This document shows, piece by piece, positions 12,621 to 25,400 of a DNA stretch of 64,000 nucleotides. The notes under the pieces were generated by a model. It made no database searches. It saw only the letters and a list, made by a program, of their open reading frames with translations, and was not told the origin of the DNA. Position 1 is the stretch's first letter; each line of letters begins with the position of its first letter. The stretch spans positions 17,467,001 through 17,531,000 of the forward strand of contig NC_059478.1 of NCBI RefSeq assembly GCF_018139145.2, given 5' to 3'. The DNA comes from Gymnogyps californianus (lineage: Eukaryota > Chordata > Aves > Accipitriformes > Cathartidae). The translations under genes were made by a program, and so were the position numbers.

Positions 12621-12724
12621 GGAGTCAGTAGGATTAATTTCTGTACTACATGTGCGTATTGTCATAGTAGCAGGAGTCAGTAGGATTCACTTCTGTACTA
12701 TGTGTATGTATTGTCTTAGTAGTG
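12621..12724. repeat. 52-bp tandem duplication
   Basis: Two head-to-tail copies, 12621-12672 and 12673-12724, each begin GGAGTCAGTAGGATT. They differ at about seven of the first 50 aligned positions, mostly transitions, so the duplication is not recent. No function is apparent. Confidence 0.85.
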
Positions 12725-14335
12725 GGACACAGATTTCTTGTTGCAGGGACTGTCAGCGGAAAGGTGGGAAGTAGCAGTGGTCTGTGGTTTAGTGACGGCT
12801 AAGTACAACTGCCCTGTTAGATGGAAGGGTATACATGGAGTTGAAAAGCTTGTGACACGTAGCAGGGATTTTCATTCTTTATTAAGAGAAGGGTAAAGAG
12901 TTGGAAGGGCGGGTGTAGGAGCTCTGTGTGCGTGTTGATAGGAGTACTGGTGTGTTGCTCCTAGAAAGGTTTTCTCATTTTCAAATTCTAGTGGCCTGTT
13001 TTCTGGAAGGCCTTAAGTCACTTGTCAAAGAATAACTCTATGAAATCTTCTGTCACTGAATATAAATTTTGAAATTAACATAGATGAAATGATGAAATAT
13101 GAAAATCATGTTACTCTATCCTGTTTAGGGAAATGGATAACGAACTGATAGCTAAATGCCTTTGTGTCTAGGTCCAGGAGTCTTCACTGATGCTGACAAT
13201 TTAAGAGAGCTGGCTTTAGATTTTTAGGAAACTCTGGAAAAGCCTGGCAAAAGGGATGTGGGCTTGACTAGTTAGCTATTAGATCAGAATTTTTTTTCTT
13301 AATTTATTTTGGCCGTGGGTGACTGCCATAGCTGTTTTTCCCCAAACGAATTCTTCGTGTGTTTTTGATACAAACTTCACTGTGAGCCTTTTGATCTTCA
13401 AACATTTGCTTTTTGCAGCTGTGCATTTTACTTGCTATATGTGTTAGTGCTTTCAGATAGTTGACTAGGAATATTTTGGGGGTACTAATTCTCTGAATAC
13501 ATTCTAATGAAACTCTGAGCTGCTTTTAGAAACAGTAGTATTGTTAGACCCGTTGCTCTGATTTAACTGCTGTTTCACATGGTTTTCTTGACCACACTTT
13601 TTCTTAGTGTTCTTCACATAATTGGTTTCTACAAACCTTTGCGTTAATTTTTTAATGCCTAGTGATGTGTTGGTGAATGAATGTTAGTAAGATTCTTGAT
13701 TTCCGTCCCCCACCCCACCCCCTGCTTCAGCTATCTTAACGTGGAGTATGAGCCTCATAATGTATAAGCCACTCAGCTTCGTTTTACTTTTTCACGTTAA
13801 GTCTTCCTAGTTACTTTACTTTGTAAAGAGATAAAAACTGATTGTATACTTTCTCTTCCTGTTTCTGTCACATAGGGTATTACTCAAAATCACTGCTTTT
13901 CTAGTATTTATAAGTAAAATTCTTAGAATGGGTGACTCTTAAAACCTGCTGCATATGGCAGTCATGTTTGCTGTGTTGTTAAGATTGGCCCTGTTTCTAC
14001 CAGCATTTATTTTTGGAATAGTTGCATTATTTGTCATATTTTAAGCAGTTTAATGCCTTTGAGAAGATAACCAGTTCTAAGTGAGATGTATGAGTTACCT
14101 TTATCATAATGCTATTTTATTCAAAGTGAAACAGCAACAATTTATCCTTTCATAGCAATAGAGAATAAAGGATATTGACTGAGTGAAATATTATTGCAAT
14201 TGAGTATTAAACTTAAGATTTTGAAACCTCTAGCAATTTTTATTCCTTTCTTGTATAAAAGATGGTGTCAAATGCTAGTATTGGAAGGGATTTTTCAAAG
14301 ATTATCTTTAAAAGATCATGTGTTGTGTGTTTGTG

Positions 14336-14352
14336 TTTTTTTTTTTTTTTTT
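14336..14352. repeat. Poly-T run of 17
   Basis: Simple homopolymer of 17 T, preceded by a TG-rich stretch. No retroelement body is attached on either side. Confidence 0.9.
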
Positions 14353-15701
14353 AAAACACATTGATATACCTGAGCTTTCCTGTCCAGCAGTGAAATAAGA
14401 ACCAACTGGAACCTTTCTGATGCTTACCTTGGGACCTTACTGTTCCCAGCTGTGGTTTGTATCCCTGCATCTGAAGATTTCTAGCAAAATCTGTTACTGT
14501 TTCCAGAATGAATGGTAAGCATGTGAAAATTGGAAACTTCTTCGCAGTCCTCTAGGAGAGCTCGTAAGTGTCATGTTGCTGGTGGAGAGGAAGTGGGAGA
14601 TTGACTGCCACCATTCTGTGTTTGGCCTGTAGTGTTCCTCTTGTTTTCTGAAGGCATTCAGTGTGTCTTCCTTTCGATATGATGTGAAAATAAAATACTG
14701 CTGGATTTGATTCACAAAAAAGTTCATTGTAGCTTTGTATCTAAAGAAAAGCTTCTGCTTTAGCAACCAGTCAGTCTATATACTGTGCTTCACATAAATG
14801 CACAGTGTGCTGAGATGGAGTTACTTTTTCCAGTTGAAATTCTGCTTTAATTAGATTCTCTTAGAGGATCTTGGGAAGGGATTTTTTCCTGTAGCTCAAG
14901 TGTCTTTAGTATCTTAGCAATTATTGTATAGCCTGTACTGCAGAATTGTTTGTGACAACCATTGAGCAATTCAGTGTTTTGAGGAAGTCAGCAAAAGTCA
15001 AAATAAATAGTTGCCAGCAGCACCACTTCAAAGGAAGTTCCTCTTCAACCTTGGTTTTGAAAAGCTTTAACCTTTTGCTAGGCAGCTAGCCCTTCCTTTA
15101 AGGTGCATCTAGGTTTTCTCTAAGTTGGGCCAGGGAAGAATTGAACTCTGTTGTGAATCACTGTAGGTCAAAGCCTCTTACATTGTCAGTTGCTGAAGGA
15201 AGCTCTAGTGAGGGGTTCCTTAGAAAATACCTCCAGGGGCTGCTGTTCTTTCTTCTCTAGAGATCAGTGAATCTGTTAGGCTGCATTACCCTGTAACACT
15301 GGTCAAGAAGTAGCAGCAGATTATGGTCAGCCCCAGTTAACCGCCTCATTCCTGCAGGGAAACCTGCAGTTTCCCCGACTGTCTGCTCGGAGCTCCCTTC
15401 TGCTCTAGTAGCACCTCTCGCTTTTCCTCCGGGACTCCTCTCAAACCCCGGGCTTGTCCAGGTGCTGGCAGCGGGCTCAGGGGTCAAGGACGCTTGGTGT
15501 AGGGGTGACCTGAGGAGAAAGTGAGGAAGGAGAAGAGCTGCCAGCATGAGGGCTTAATGTAAGACATTCAGGAGCTGTTGTAGATTCATGGGCGTAAATT
15601 CTTTGTGACTGTTTTCTGCACACTGGCGGATGCTAGAGGATCTTTTGCTTTGGTGAAGATCAGAAATGTGGTGTCCCGCCTCCTCTGTCCTGCCACTGTA
15701 G

Positions 15702-15713
15702 GGATTAATGAAG
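15702..15713 (+). other. Possible 12-nt microexon with ATG
   Basis: A pyrimidine-rich tract ending CCACTGTAG is followed by twelve bases and a strong donor, ATGAAG/GTGAGC. ATG AAG would join in frame to coding exon 2. Microexons this short are rare and the context before ATG is poor, so this is only a candidate; it may also be the 3' part of a longer untranslated exon. Confidence 0.15.
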
Positions 15714-16193
15714 GTGAGCAGTGGGTGGTCTGGAGAGTTTACACTGGTATCCTTGTACTGCTCCAGTGTCCATCAGTAAAGTAGTTGACTGTTTCTGTAT
15801 CTATTTTTCTACGGTTTCTGTGCCATTATTAGTTTATCAAGATGTTTTAAAACAAGCTTTTATTTCTATTTCTTTTTGTAATGGGAAGTCTGAGCTGATC
15901 TTGGATCCTATGGTATTTCTGTACTGCAGAAATGAGCTCTGTGAGTATACGTCAGGAATTCCTCCGAATCTTTGTGGATTAGCAGCATACTTGCATGTTA
16001 CTTCTATAATATTGTATTGCTGTTGATGCTTGTGTTGCTTCTGACAGCCTTGGGTGTTCTGGAGAAATAAATAATCTCAATGTCACTTTGTGCATATTGT
16101 GTATTTTTTCCTTTGTTCAGTGCAGCAGGCTTACTGAAAAAAGGTATTTTAAAAAAAGACAACTATTGCATCCTCTTCTTTTTGTCATCACAG

Positions 16194-16423
16194 GTGGCGA
16201 CAGACAAGGTTGCAGGAAAGCTGAGCTCTACTCTCTCATGGGTGAAGAACACTGTATCGCACACCGTCAGTCAAATGGCCAGTCAGGTGGCAAGTCCATC
16301 TGCCTCATTACACACTACATCCTCCTCTACCACTCTGTCTACACCTGCGTTATCACCATCCTCACCAACACAGCTGAGTCCAGACGACTTAGAATTACTC
16401 GCTAAACTTGAGGAACAGAACAG
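16194..16423 (+). CDS. EVI5: EVI5 coding exon 2 (Ser/Thr-rich N-terminal region)
   Basis: The acceptor is TCATCACAG/GTGGCG and the donor AACAG/GTGAAT; 230 nt, phase 0 in and phase 2 out. It encodes residues 1-77, beginning VATDKVAGKLSSTLSWVKN, then a Ser/Thr/Pro-rich low-complexity stretch with several Ser-Pro sites, ending LEEQNR with the Arg codon split by the intron. The Ser-Pro sites suit mitotic kinases; Plk1-driven turnover has been reported for EVI5. An in-frame ATG at 16275-16277, followed by G at +4, could serve as a start if upstream coding exons are skipped. Confidence 0.97.
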
Positions 16424-19400
16424 GTGAATGGAAAACTTTTTGGTCTTTGAAGTATAGTAATGAGACTAAAACTGGTTTATTGCAGTTTCAGCATAGAGGC
16501 TGTTAAAGGGGGGTTAGGTAAAACTTCATGGCACAACATTTCAATTTCAAGGCCCCAGGGTTTAAGAACTTCTGTTCTTGTGCTGTGTTTTTACAAGTTC
16601 TGTTTTTGTGGAACTCTAAAAGGTGTGTTTCTCTCCTGGTTTTACAGGAGTGTTTATAGCTGCCTCCAATCCTAAGAAATTACACTGGAGCCATGTGATT
16701 TTCAGTATCCAATTTAAAATAGAGTATCTCAAGGATGAGACTTTCATGTAACCTCCTCACCTTCTTAGATCAAAACTATAATTTCTATTAGCTTTTTGAA
16801 ATCTTAAAGATTTCTGAATTCCATTTTCTCTATTTTTTCCATTTTTACCCAGTTCTTGCTTTCCACTATATAACCCGCTATGTTTAGAGATAGAGCAGTG
16901 TTCAGCCATCTTCCTGCTGTTACGCTAATGGTGGCAGATGCATAATGTCTTAATTTCATGAAAAGTAAATTCCTAATCAGTCCTTTCTCTTCATCCTGGC
17001 TTTTTTTTTTTGTATAGTAAGCAACCGTTTTCTTGGCAGCCTTTCCATGAGTCTATTTTTATCTGCACCATCTAAAGTTCAAGATGCAACTTTTAGTTGG
17101 ATCAGTTGCTCTTGATGTGCACAGTGATTGCAAATTGGCAATCTTGCCAAGAAGTAAAATTGGACTGTATGCCTTCTTAATGCTGAATTTCCAGAACCCA
17201 TACTTATTTGCACTTTCGAGGCAGGACTTTTAAGTCATCTGGCCTCTTGCAAAATTTGGTTATATTTGACAAGCACGTTTCAGTAGTTCATGAGAGGTTG
17301 ACTGTAAAGGAGAACTTGAGCTCCAGATAGGTTTTAGACTTGGCCGATAGCTGCAGGGCTTTGATACCTGCTGAAGATTGCTATCCCTTGTGCTGTAGTG
17401 AAGTGCAGAGTTTGATAGTTTAGCTCAAGCTAGCTTCTGTTGCAGCTCCTGCTAGCATGCTGGACTTTGCACTGAGGCAGTTGAGGTACTCCGTGGTGGT
17501 GTTTTGGTGTGGTTTTTTTTTTTTTTTTTTTTACTCTGCTGATTCAGTTATGAGGGTAGTAACTTTTCAGTACAGGAAGAGAGTAACTGGGAGGAGGAGA
17601 GGCTAATGCCATTGTGTCACCTGGCATGTCTTCTCTCATGTTCATATTCTGCAGCCTAATAGCAATACAACTTACAGGGAATTTTTTATATCTGTCTAGT
17701 TATTGATCGAGAATGGAAGGCAGCTTCTAGAACCACCTCATCCTCTCCTTGTGGTTTATGAGATTGTCTCTCCTTTGAAGGTGAACTGTATGTAATTTTT
17801 GCTATGCAAATGAAAGTTTATCAAAAGAAGAAAAAAAGTGAGTTAGAGTGCTTTTAAGAAAGCTAATTTGCATTTAATCTGAGGCATTCCACTCTAAGTG
17901 ACTAACTGTTATTTGAAAAGCAGTAATACTTGTTCTTTGGACTGCTTATCAGTGTTGGAGCGTAATGTCTTTACATTTAGAGTCATCTCATTAAGCCCTG
18001 CAGTTAGACTGGCTTGCTTGTTGAAAGAAGAATGTGAGCTTGGGCTTGCTAGGCTTTCTTTTTCAAGTCAGCTTTCTTCATTTAGTAGGTAAGCTAGCAA
18101 ATCTTGTCTGGTTTTATTTAATTTTAGCCAGACCTGTTGTTCAATCCCACATTAGTCTTGTGTGTGAATTCTAACTAGAGGCTATCCTATCAAGTGTACC
18201 TTTTCTCTTGAGATACTACACTTTAATACAGAAATTTGATGCTCTTACACTGGGTGCACTGTAGTTTCAGAACAGTTTGAATCTGCATTTTAGCACAGTG
18301 GCACTTTGTTGACACGGAATTGTACTCTGAACACAGGGTTCTTGTTTCTGCTTGCTGGAAGAATTGCTGGGGATGGATATTTTTAAAGGTTTCCTCTTCA
18401 TTGTTGGCTTTTATGTCAGTAAGGAGAGTATGAATTAATTAAACAGCTAGAAATGGAAAGAACTCAAATTGTATCAAGCTACGTCTTGTAGCATTCTGCA
18501 ATCCAATTATACTGAAAGTCCCCTCAGAATAATGAGGTAGCTCGGTCCAGAGTCCTGGTGGAGCTGTTTGGCCTTAGTAAATCATTTATGAAGTTTTAGG
18601 TGAAAGAAAACAGTGACTAAATGCCACAGAACTCGCTACTTACTGTAAAAAGAACTTCCCATTTTCAAATCTAAGGACTATGAGTTTATCCAGGTAAGGT
18701 CAAATTACAGAAACTTAGCATAACTTCTGTAGAAAGCTGTGAAAACCACAAGTGACTAGTTAGAACCTTGTTTTTATAATCATAATGTTTATTCTGTGTT
18801 TGTTTTTCCTCTGTGATTACTTTGAGTTTGATCTTTAGGCACTGTCTCAGATTGAGAGGAGGAGTTCCAAACTGTATATTTTCGTTATGGGTCGGTATAG
18901 GCCAGGTTTCTAAACGTTAAAAATGTAATTTTTTTTAAATTTTTTCCTCAAAACAAGATTTTCTGCATTCCATTAATATGGACTAAATTAAAATTGATCT
19001 TGGAAAAGCTTGATTTCCGCCCCCCCCCCCCCCCCCCCCCCGGCATTACTATTTAACTCTTTTCCAAACAAAATACTACTGCAGAGACTGTACTTGTTGT
19101 CTTCATTAATTAAACTACTTTTTTCCCTAACTTCCATAAACACCAGTAGGTGAAAGCTGGGAACAGGGAAAGCTAGTATAAATATCTCTATCGTAGCAGA
19201 GAGCTTAAAAATTGTAGGTATGCTGAGATTTGCGTACAATCTCAGGTACAATATAACTCAGGTTATAATTTATTAAATATCTAAAACCTGAGCTTGCTGA
19301 AATGCTGGAGGAGGTTGGCTTTTGTGCAGGTGCATTGAGAAATTCTTCAGCCAGATCACTCTGATTTACAGACATTGGAATTCTTGGAAGTTAAAGTACA

Positions 19401-22400
19401 AATGGAACTTTTGATATAGCAAAACACTTTTTCAAGTTAGTCTGAATTCTTGCTCTTACCTAACATGTGGTCTAAAAAATTTCCACCTGCTTGTGGGGCT
19501 CAATATTAGTTGAGGATAAACAAAGCACACCTTCTTGCCCAGAATCCCCAGTTCCTTGCGAAATCGATGCCCGTAGCAACCAGCTAACAGGGAAGTCTCT
19601 TCAGCAGCTTGTCTAGCACTTGGCACATCTTTTTGTATACCTTGCTGCCTGATAACCCCAGAAGTTCTCATGTCTGAACTCCACGCTTTACTTACACATT
19701 CATTAGCTATACTAACCACTTTTGTTGTCTGGTCCTCATTCTTTAGGTCTGAGACTTTTCCCATTATCCTGGTTTCAGCTAGGATAGAGTTAATTTTCTT
19801 CCTAGTAGCTGGTATAGTGTTATGTTTTGGATTTAGTGTGAGAATGATGTTGATAACACACTGATGTTTTCAGCTGTTGCTAAGTAGCGTTTATACTAAG
19901 TCAAGGATTTTTCAGCTTCTCATGCCCAACCAGCAAGAAGCCTGGAGGGGCACAAGAAGTTGAGAGGGGGCACAGCCAGGACAGCTGACCCAGACTGGCC
20001 AAAGGGATATTCCATACCATATGGTGTCATGCCCAGTATATAAACTGGGGGGAGTTGGCTGGGAGGGGCGGATTGTGACTTGGGAACTAACTGGGCATTG
20101 GTTGGCGAGTGGTAAGTAATTGTGTTGTGTGTCACTTGTTTTGTATAGTCTAATTCTTTTATTGTTGTCATATTATTATTATAATTATTTTTCCTTCCTT
20201 TCTGTCCTATTAAACTGTCTTTATCTCAACCCATGAGGGTTTTTTCCTACTCTCTCCCCCATCCCACTGGGTGGGGGGAGTGAGCGAGCAGCTGCGTGGT
20301 GCTTAGTTGCCGGCTGGGGCTAAACCACGACACCCATGCATTGTAAAACACCATGTTGATTTGTGAACAGTTGTCAGCAAATGTCAGGTGGTTTAAAATT
20401 GCTCCAGGTTTTAAATATTCTGTCTGTATTTACACTGTCAATTAAAAAAAAGAAGTGTAATCAGGTAGACTTTTAGGAGGCTAATTTTTGTGTCTTTTCT
20501 TTAAAATTACTGTCTCTTGCAGTACTCTGACATGTGACACTGTCACTGAGGATATTTAACTTCCTTATGTTCTCTGTGTCAGCCTAATGCACAACAGCTG
20601 TGGGGTTTTGTTGCTAGTAAAATCAAAGCCCTCTTGCCGGTACTTATGCCTCAAAACAAAACTTGCGCATCTTCCCTGTAGGGCCGTTAATCTCCAGTTG
20701 ATGAATGTGTAAAAGAGTTGGACTTGCAGTGCTTCTGTACTTTCTCTCATTTACTATCTTTATGTATTAAGATCTAGTTTGTGAAACCACAAAACGCTTG
20801 TATTAAAATCTTAGTGTTGTTGATGCACAATGTGATATTTTTATCTGTTTCTTAAAATGCTGCACTGTGAGCTGTTCTTCTGTCTGCAGAATTACTTGAG
20901 ATCTAAAGAAGAAACAGTGACAGTGACCAGTTCTTCTTTTCAAATTCAGTACAAATAGATGTTGGAAAAACTGTTCCACTGAACCTTTAGGTGCATTCTT
21001 TGTAAAGAGGTTGGAAGAATTGACTTCTAAACAAACAATTAATAGCGTGGTCCTGTGATTAGAAGAACTTGAATTTGGTTTTTGTGTGCTTTCTTTGCAG
21101 ACTCTTGGAAACAGATAGCAAATCCTTGCGATCAGTAAATGGGTCAAGAAGAAATAGTGGATCTTCTCTTGTATCTAGTTCATCAGCTTCTAGCAATCTC
21201 AGCCATCTTGAAGAAGACTCATGGATCCTGTGGGGGAGGATTGTGAATGAATGGGAAGATGTACGGAAAAAGAAAGAAAAGCAAGTTAAGGTAGTAGTTG
21301 GACACTATTTTTTAGAATATATTTGTAATGTCATATAAGTGATACTGGTTTATCTTCCTGTTGGTCTTATTTTTTTTTAAATAAAATATGTAATAGAAGC
21401 TTCCAGTTGAATCTGTTCCATCCCTAAGCCTTAGTGCTTCCTGTGTAACTGTTAGCAGACTTTGGTAACAGTTTTGCCCAGCAAATGTCTCTTACTGAAA
21501 ACTAGATGCATTTACTATATCTTGAATATTAAAGCTTCCAGTCTACCTCTAATGAGAGATTCCTATGAATATAGGGAAGATTTGCTTCATGTTTCCACAA
21601 TGGAATTACTGAAAGCCCACTTAAGGGCATCTGATAGCTGGATGCTATGATTATTTTCCCACTGAGCAGCCATCTTTTTAAGCATTCTTATTAGAAGAGC
21701 TGATAATTCTACTGTATGAGGCTCTGATGAGTTTAGGTTTTTGTGCATGCCAAGTGTGTTGACCCCAGGGATGACCTTAAGCAGAAGAACACATAGTTTC
21801 TAAATTCCGAGTGGATCGGACAAACTTTGACCAGTGTGTGTCCAGTCTGGGTTAGTAGTGGGCACGTACAGAAGTGGAAATCAATTACACTTTAAATTCA
21901 AATGAAAAAGCATCTAGGGCATTTGAACAGATCCATGTTTCAGAGGCAGCGAGTACGGCAGCATGGGATTTTTTGTTTGTGGGCAAGTCTGTTCTGCTTT
22001 GGTTCTTTATTGGCTCTAGTCTGTAGCTTTATGTGCAGAATACAAATTTCAAGGTCTTTTGAGCAGTTTGAAATGTGTGTGTATGAATAGGTTGTGGGAA
22101 GGCAGAACAATGGGCTAAAGTAAAGTATCTTTTATGGGAAGCAGTTGTGAAGAGAGAACATGACTTGAGAGAGGAAACAAGGGAAGAAAATGAATTCAAG
22201 CCTGCCTGCTTGCACAGGGAAAACAGTTTCTGGAAAGGTGTTCCCAAAAGGCCGTGAAAAGAAGGCCACGTGAACCTGGCAAGAGAAAGGAGAAGTGAGA
22301 TGGTAATAAGTAGGTCTGGCTGGGTAGAAGTCATTTGAACTGCCTGCATTTGAACATTTTAAAGTGTCGCAAGTATCACTTATCACAGCTGGCCAAGTAG

Positions 22401-25400
22401 AATTTGGGGAGTATTTGACTAACTTTCAGTAAATATTTAATTATTGCTAGTGGGTTTTCCTTTGCTGGTTAAATAATTCTCAGTATTCTGTTTTTGTTTT
22501 TGTTTTGTTTGTGGAAAGTCAGCCTAAACTGTGTCATTCTGCATTTACGGTGGAATACCAGAACATCCATACCTATTTCCTGATTGTGCCAGTAGGTATG
22601 ACTTTAGCAGCATAGGTATCTTTGTCTTGGCTGTAAAAGCTCGTCTTAAGTTATTAGATAACTGGTAAGTTTTTTTTTTTTTTTTTTTTAAGTTTTAGAC
22701 ATAGATGTATATACCTTTCTGCAGAGGTGATGTGTTCCATCCTTACATCTCTTGATCCACTTCAGAACTCGCTTCCTGTTCATGGAGGGATTCTGAAAGA
22801 TGACTGCAGTCCTGCTTTTCAGTGTGCATAATGCTGTGTAGGATGGCATCATTTTAGTGCTGCTTAGTAGGTGTGTTTTCCTGCTCTTCCTTTAGAAATG
22901 TTGGAGGGATTAACCCTGTTATTCTGTCAAGCAGGTGCATGGCAACTTACAGCACGGAACCACTTGCTAATTCTTCGTTATTACTAGCCCTTGAGGCTTT
23001 AGATGACTGATCTGCAATCTGATAGTGCGTTGCTGACAAAGGATAGCTAGAGACAGATGTGGAAAGCTGATGTGTTAGGGTTGTTGTCTTGGAGTTGGAA
23101 ATCTTTTAGGAAATAACATAGGGTGTCGTAGTTGTGTCGTAGACGGGACAAATAGTTGGAGTGGTATTACTAGGATGGTTCTGAAGAAGGCTGGAGATCT
23201 TGGGGATATTAGAAAATTGAGGTCAGTGATGCAAAAATCCTGCAGTGGAGTTCATGCTTAACAAAAACAAAACTTGAAAGCAAGAGTCTCTAATTCAACA
23301 GTGATAAATCTTAATGATTGGAGAAGTAGGAGAAATATTTGGAACAAACAGGAAAAAGAGGAAGCTTTGCAGAACAGGAGTTTACTCTGGCTTCAGAATA
23401 AATACTAGTGAAAGAAACTATCCTTTAGGAGACAGAATACTTGGTAACAGTTCTTAAGGTACAAAAAATTATTAAAGAAACTCTCTTGTCTTGAAGAGAC
23501 AGCCTTCTAGGTCAGACTGATCGTAGTTGCAGAAAGTACCACTAAGACAGTCTGTAAACTTCCTCAGTCACACTTTTTTCTCAGTTTTCAGATCAAGCAA
23601 CAAGACTACTTTCTGCTTGTGCTTTCTGAAAAGACAAGTATCAGGTTCTTAGATCTATCGATCTGGGAAGGTTTGAATTGTATAATACCAAGCTGATTTT
23701 TTTTTTTTTTTTTCAGGGAAGATAAAGTAACCTTAGTTAATTCAGTAGATATCAACTTAATGTTTTCTTGGTCCAGCGTCTGAAACTACATTTAAATACT
23801 TTCTTAAAAGAGAACTTGGAAATACTGGCACACCAGAGAAATTAGACACAACTTATCAAGTTTGTCACATGACTTCTGATAGTAGTACTGTGCAATTTTT
23901 TTGTTGCAGTTGGCTGTGCTACAGTTAGTTCCACTTTTTATCATTTACCTGTCTTGGAAGTAATCTTTAATTGGTGATTTCTTATATCTCAATCACTACA
24001 AATATAATTAAGGGTATTATCTTCAGTCATCTTTTGTGAAATATAAAAATAACTATTAAATTCTGGCTAATGGGAGTTCTTATTTAAAACTACTTGGATA
24101 TTCAGTTTTTCAAGTAGCTTACTATGAATAGGGGACTACTTTCATTAGCTAATTTAGCCACTAAAAATGATTCAGAGTCTCCTTACTTTTGTTAGCTAAC
24201 AAACTATTGCACTAAAATTGAGGTTTACACATTATAAACTGTATGATTGGTTTGTGACATGATGTAAACATTTTCTGAAGTTGTGAGGAACTTAATTTGT
24301 TGAAGTGTTTTCTTCTTTAGGCTTGTGTTTATCTTTTCAGGAAATACAAATGAATTTGTGTCCTTTTTTTTGTGCTTTAGGAGCTTGTTCGAAAAGGGAT
24401 ACCTCATCATTTCAGAGCAATTGTTTGGCAACTTTTATGCAGTGCTCAAAGCATGCCAATTAAGGATCAGTATTCAGAGCTTTTGAAAATGACATCTCCT
24501 TGTGAGAAATTAATAAGAAGGGACATTGCTAGAACATACCCTGAACATGACTTTTTTAAAGAAAAAGACAGCCTTGGACAGGAGGTCTTGTTCAATGTAA
24601 TGAAGGTAAGTCAGTATTTCAGCCCTTGAAAATACATTGGCAAGAACGTGCACAAAAGTTAGGAAAATAATTTCCCTTGTATATAGCGAACTTGCATCAG
24701 TTTCATGTGTTTAAGTTGGTTGTTTTTTTTTTTTTTAAACTTACTCTACTTGACACTGGAATGGTTTAACAAATTACATTCCAGTTTCAAAGATAGCTTT
24801 TAAATATGGTATTCCTATTGTTAATGGTTTTACTTCAGAAGAGATTTAAAAAACTTACAAAGTTTGCATTAAAACAAAGTCACATGCTAACTGCAGCTAG
24901 TATAATGGAATAAAGTGTGCCATGAAGTAAAGTAAACAATGTTGGCCAAGACAAGATAGCATTCAGTTTTCAAGTGTTTGTGAACCTGCAAGTGGTAGCA
25001 GCAAATGGCAGGTACAAGCTAATGTGCAGTTGTTACAGTGCCCAAGCACAAAATGAGAATGGCACCATAAAATTAAGTTGGCATTGTTTTGTCTTCATTG
25101 TACTGGAGCTTAAATTTTGAAAGACAGACTTTTCCATACAACATAGTTTCAACAGAAAAGTTGGCAGGTTTCCAAATCATAGTAACTTCAATAACTCTAA
25201 AATGAAGATGCAACGTGCATGGAGATCACCATGTTTCCTCCACCTGTAAATAAAAGTGCAGCACATAATTTTTCTGAAAAGAACTGTTGTTTCTTTGTCT
25301 GGTCTGTCTCCTGTAAAAGTAGTAACCTTGGGCAGTTTGTGTGCCAGCTGCCTGTGTTATCTTTTGGCAAATTCCTGTAGTTGAAAACTGCCTGTATTTT

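Larger units (their letters stand above)
3991..16193. other. EVI5: Long 5' intron of EVI5
   Basis: About 12.2 kb of AT-rich sequence runs from CpG island 2 to the acceptor of coding exon 2, with dense stops and no conserved coding exon recognised. Contents noted: T-rich tract near 5040-5065, a 52-bp tandem duplication (12621-12724), a 17-base T run (14336-14352), and two splice-bounded oddities (9102-9223 and 15702-15713). No LTR or CR1 copy was recognised here. Confidence 0.7.
16424..21100. other. EVI5: EVI5 intron 2
   Basis: 4.7 kb, AT-rich, no coding sequence recognised. It holds a 20-base T run (17513-17532), a 22-base C run (19020-19041) and a sense-oriented solo LTR (19765-20332). Confidence 0.85.
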
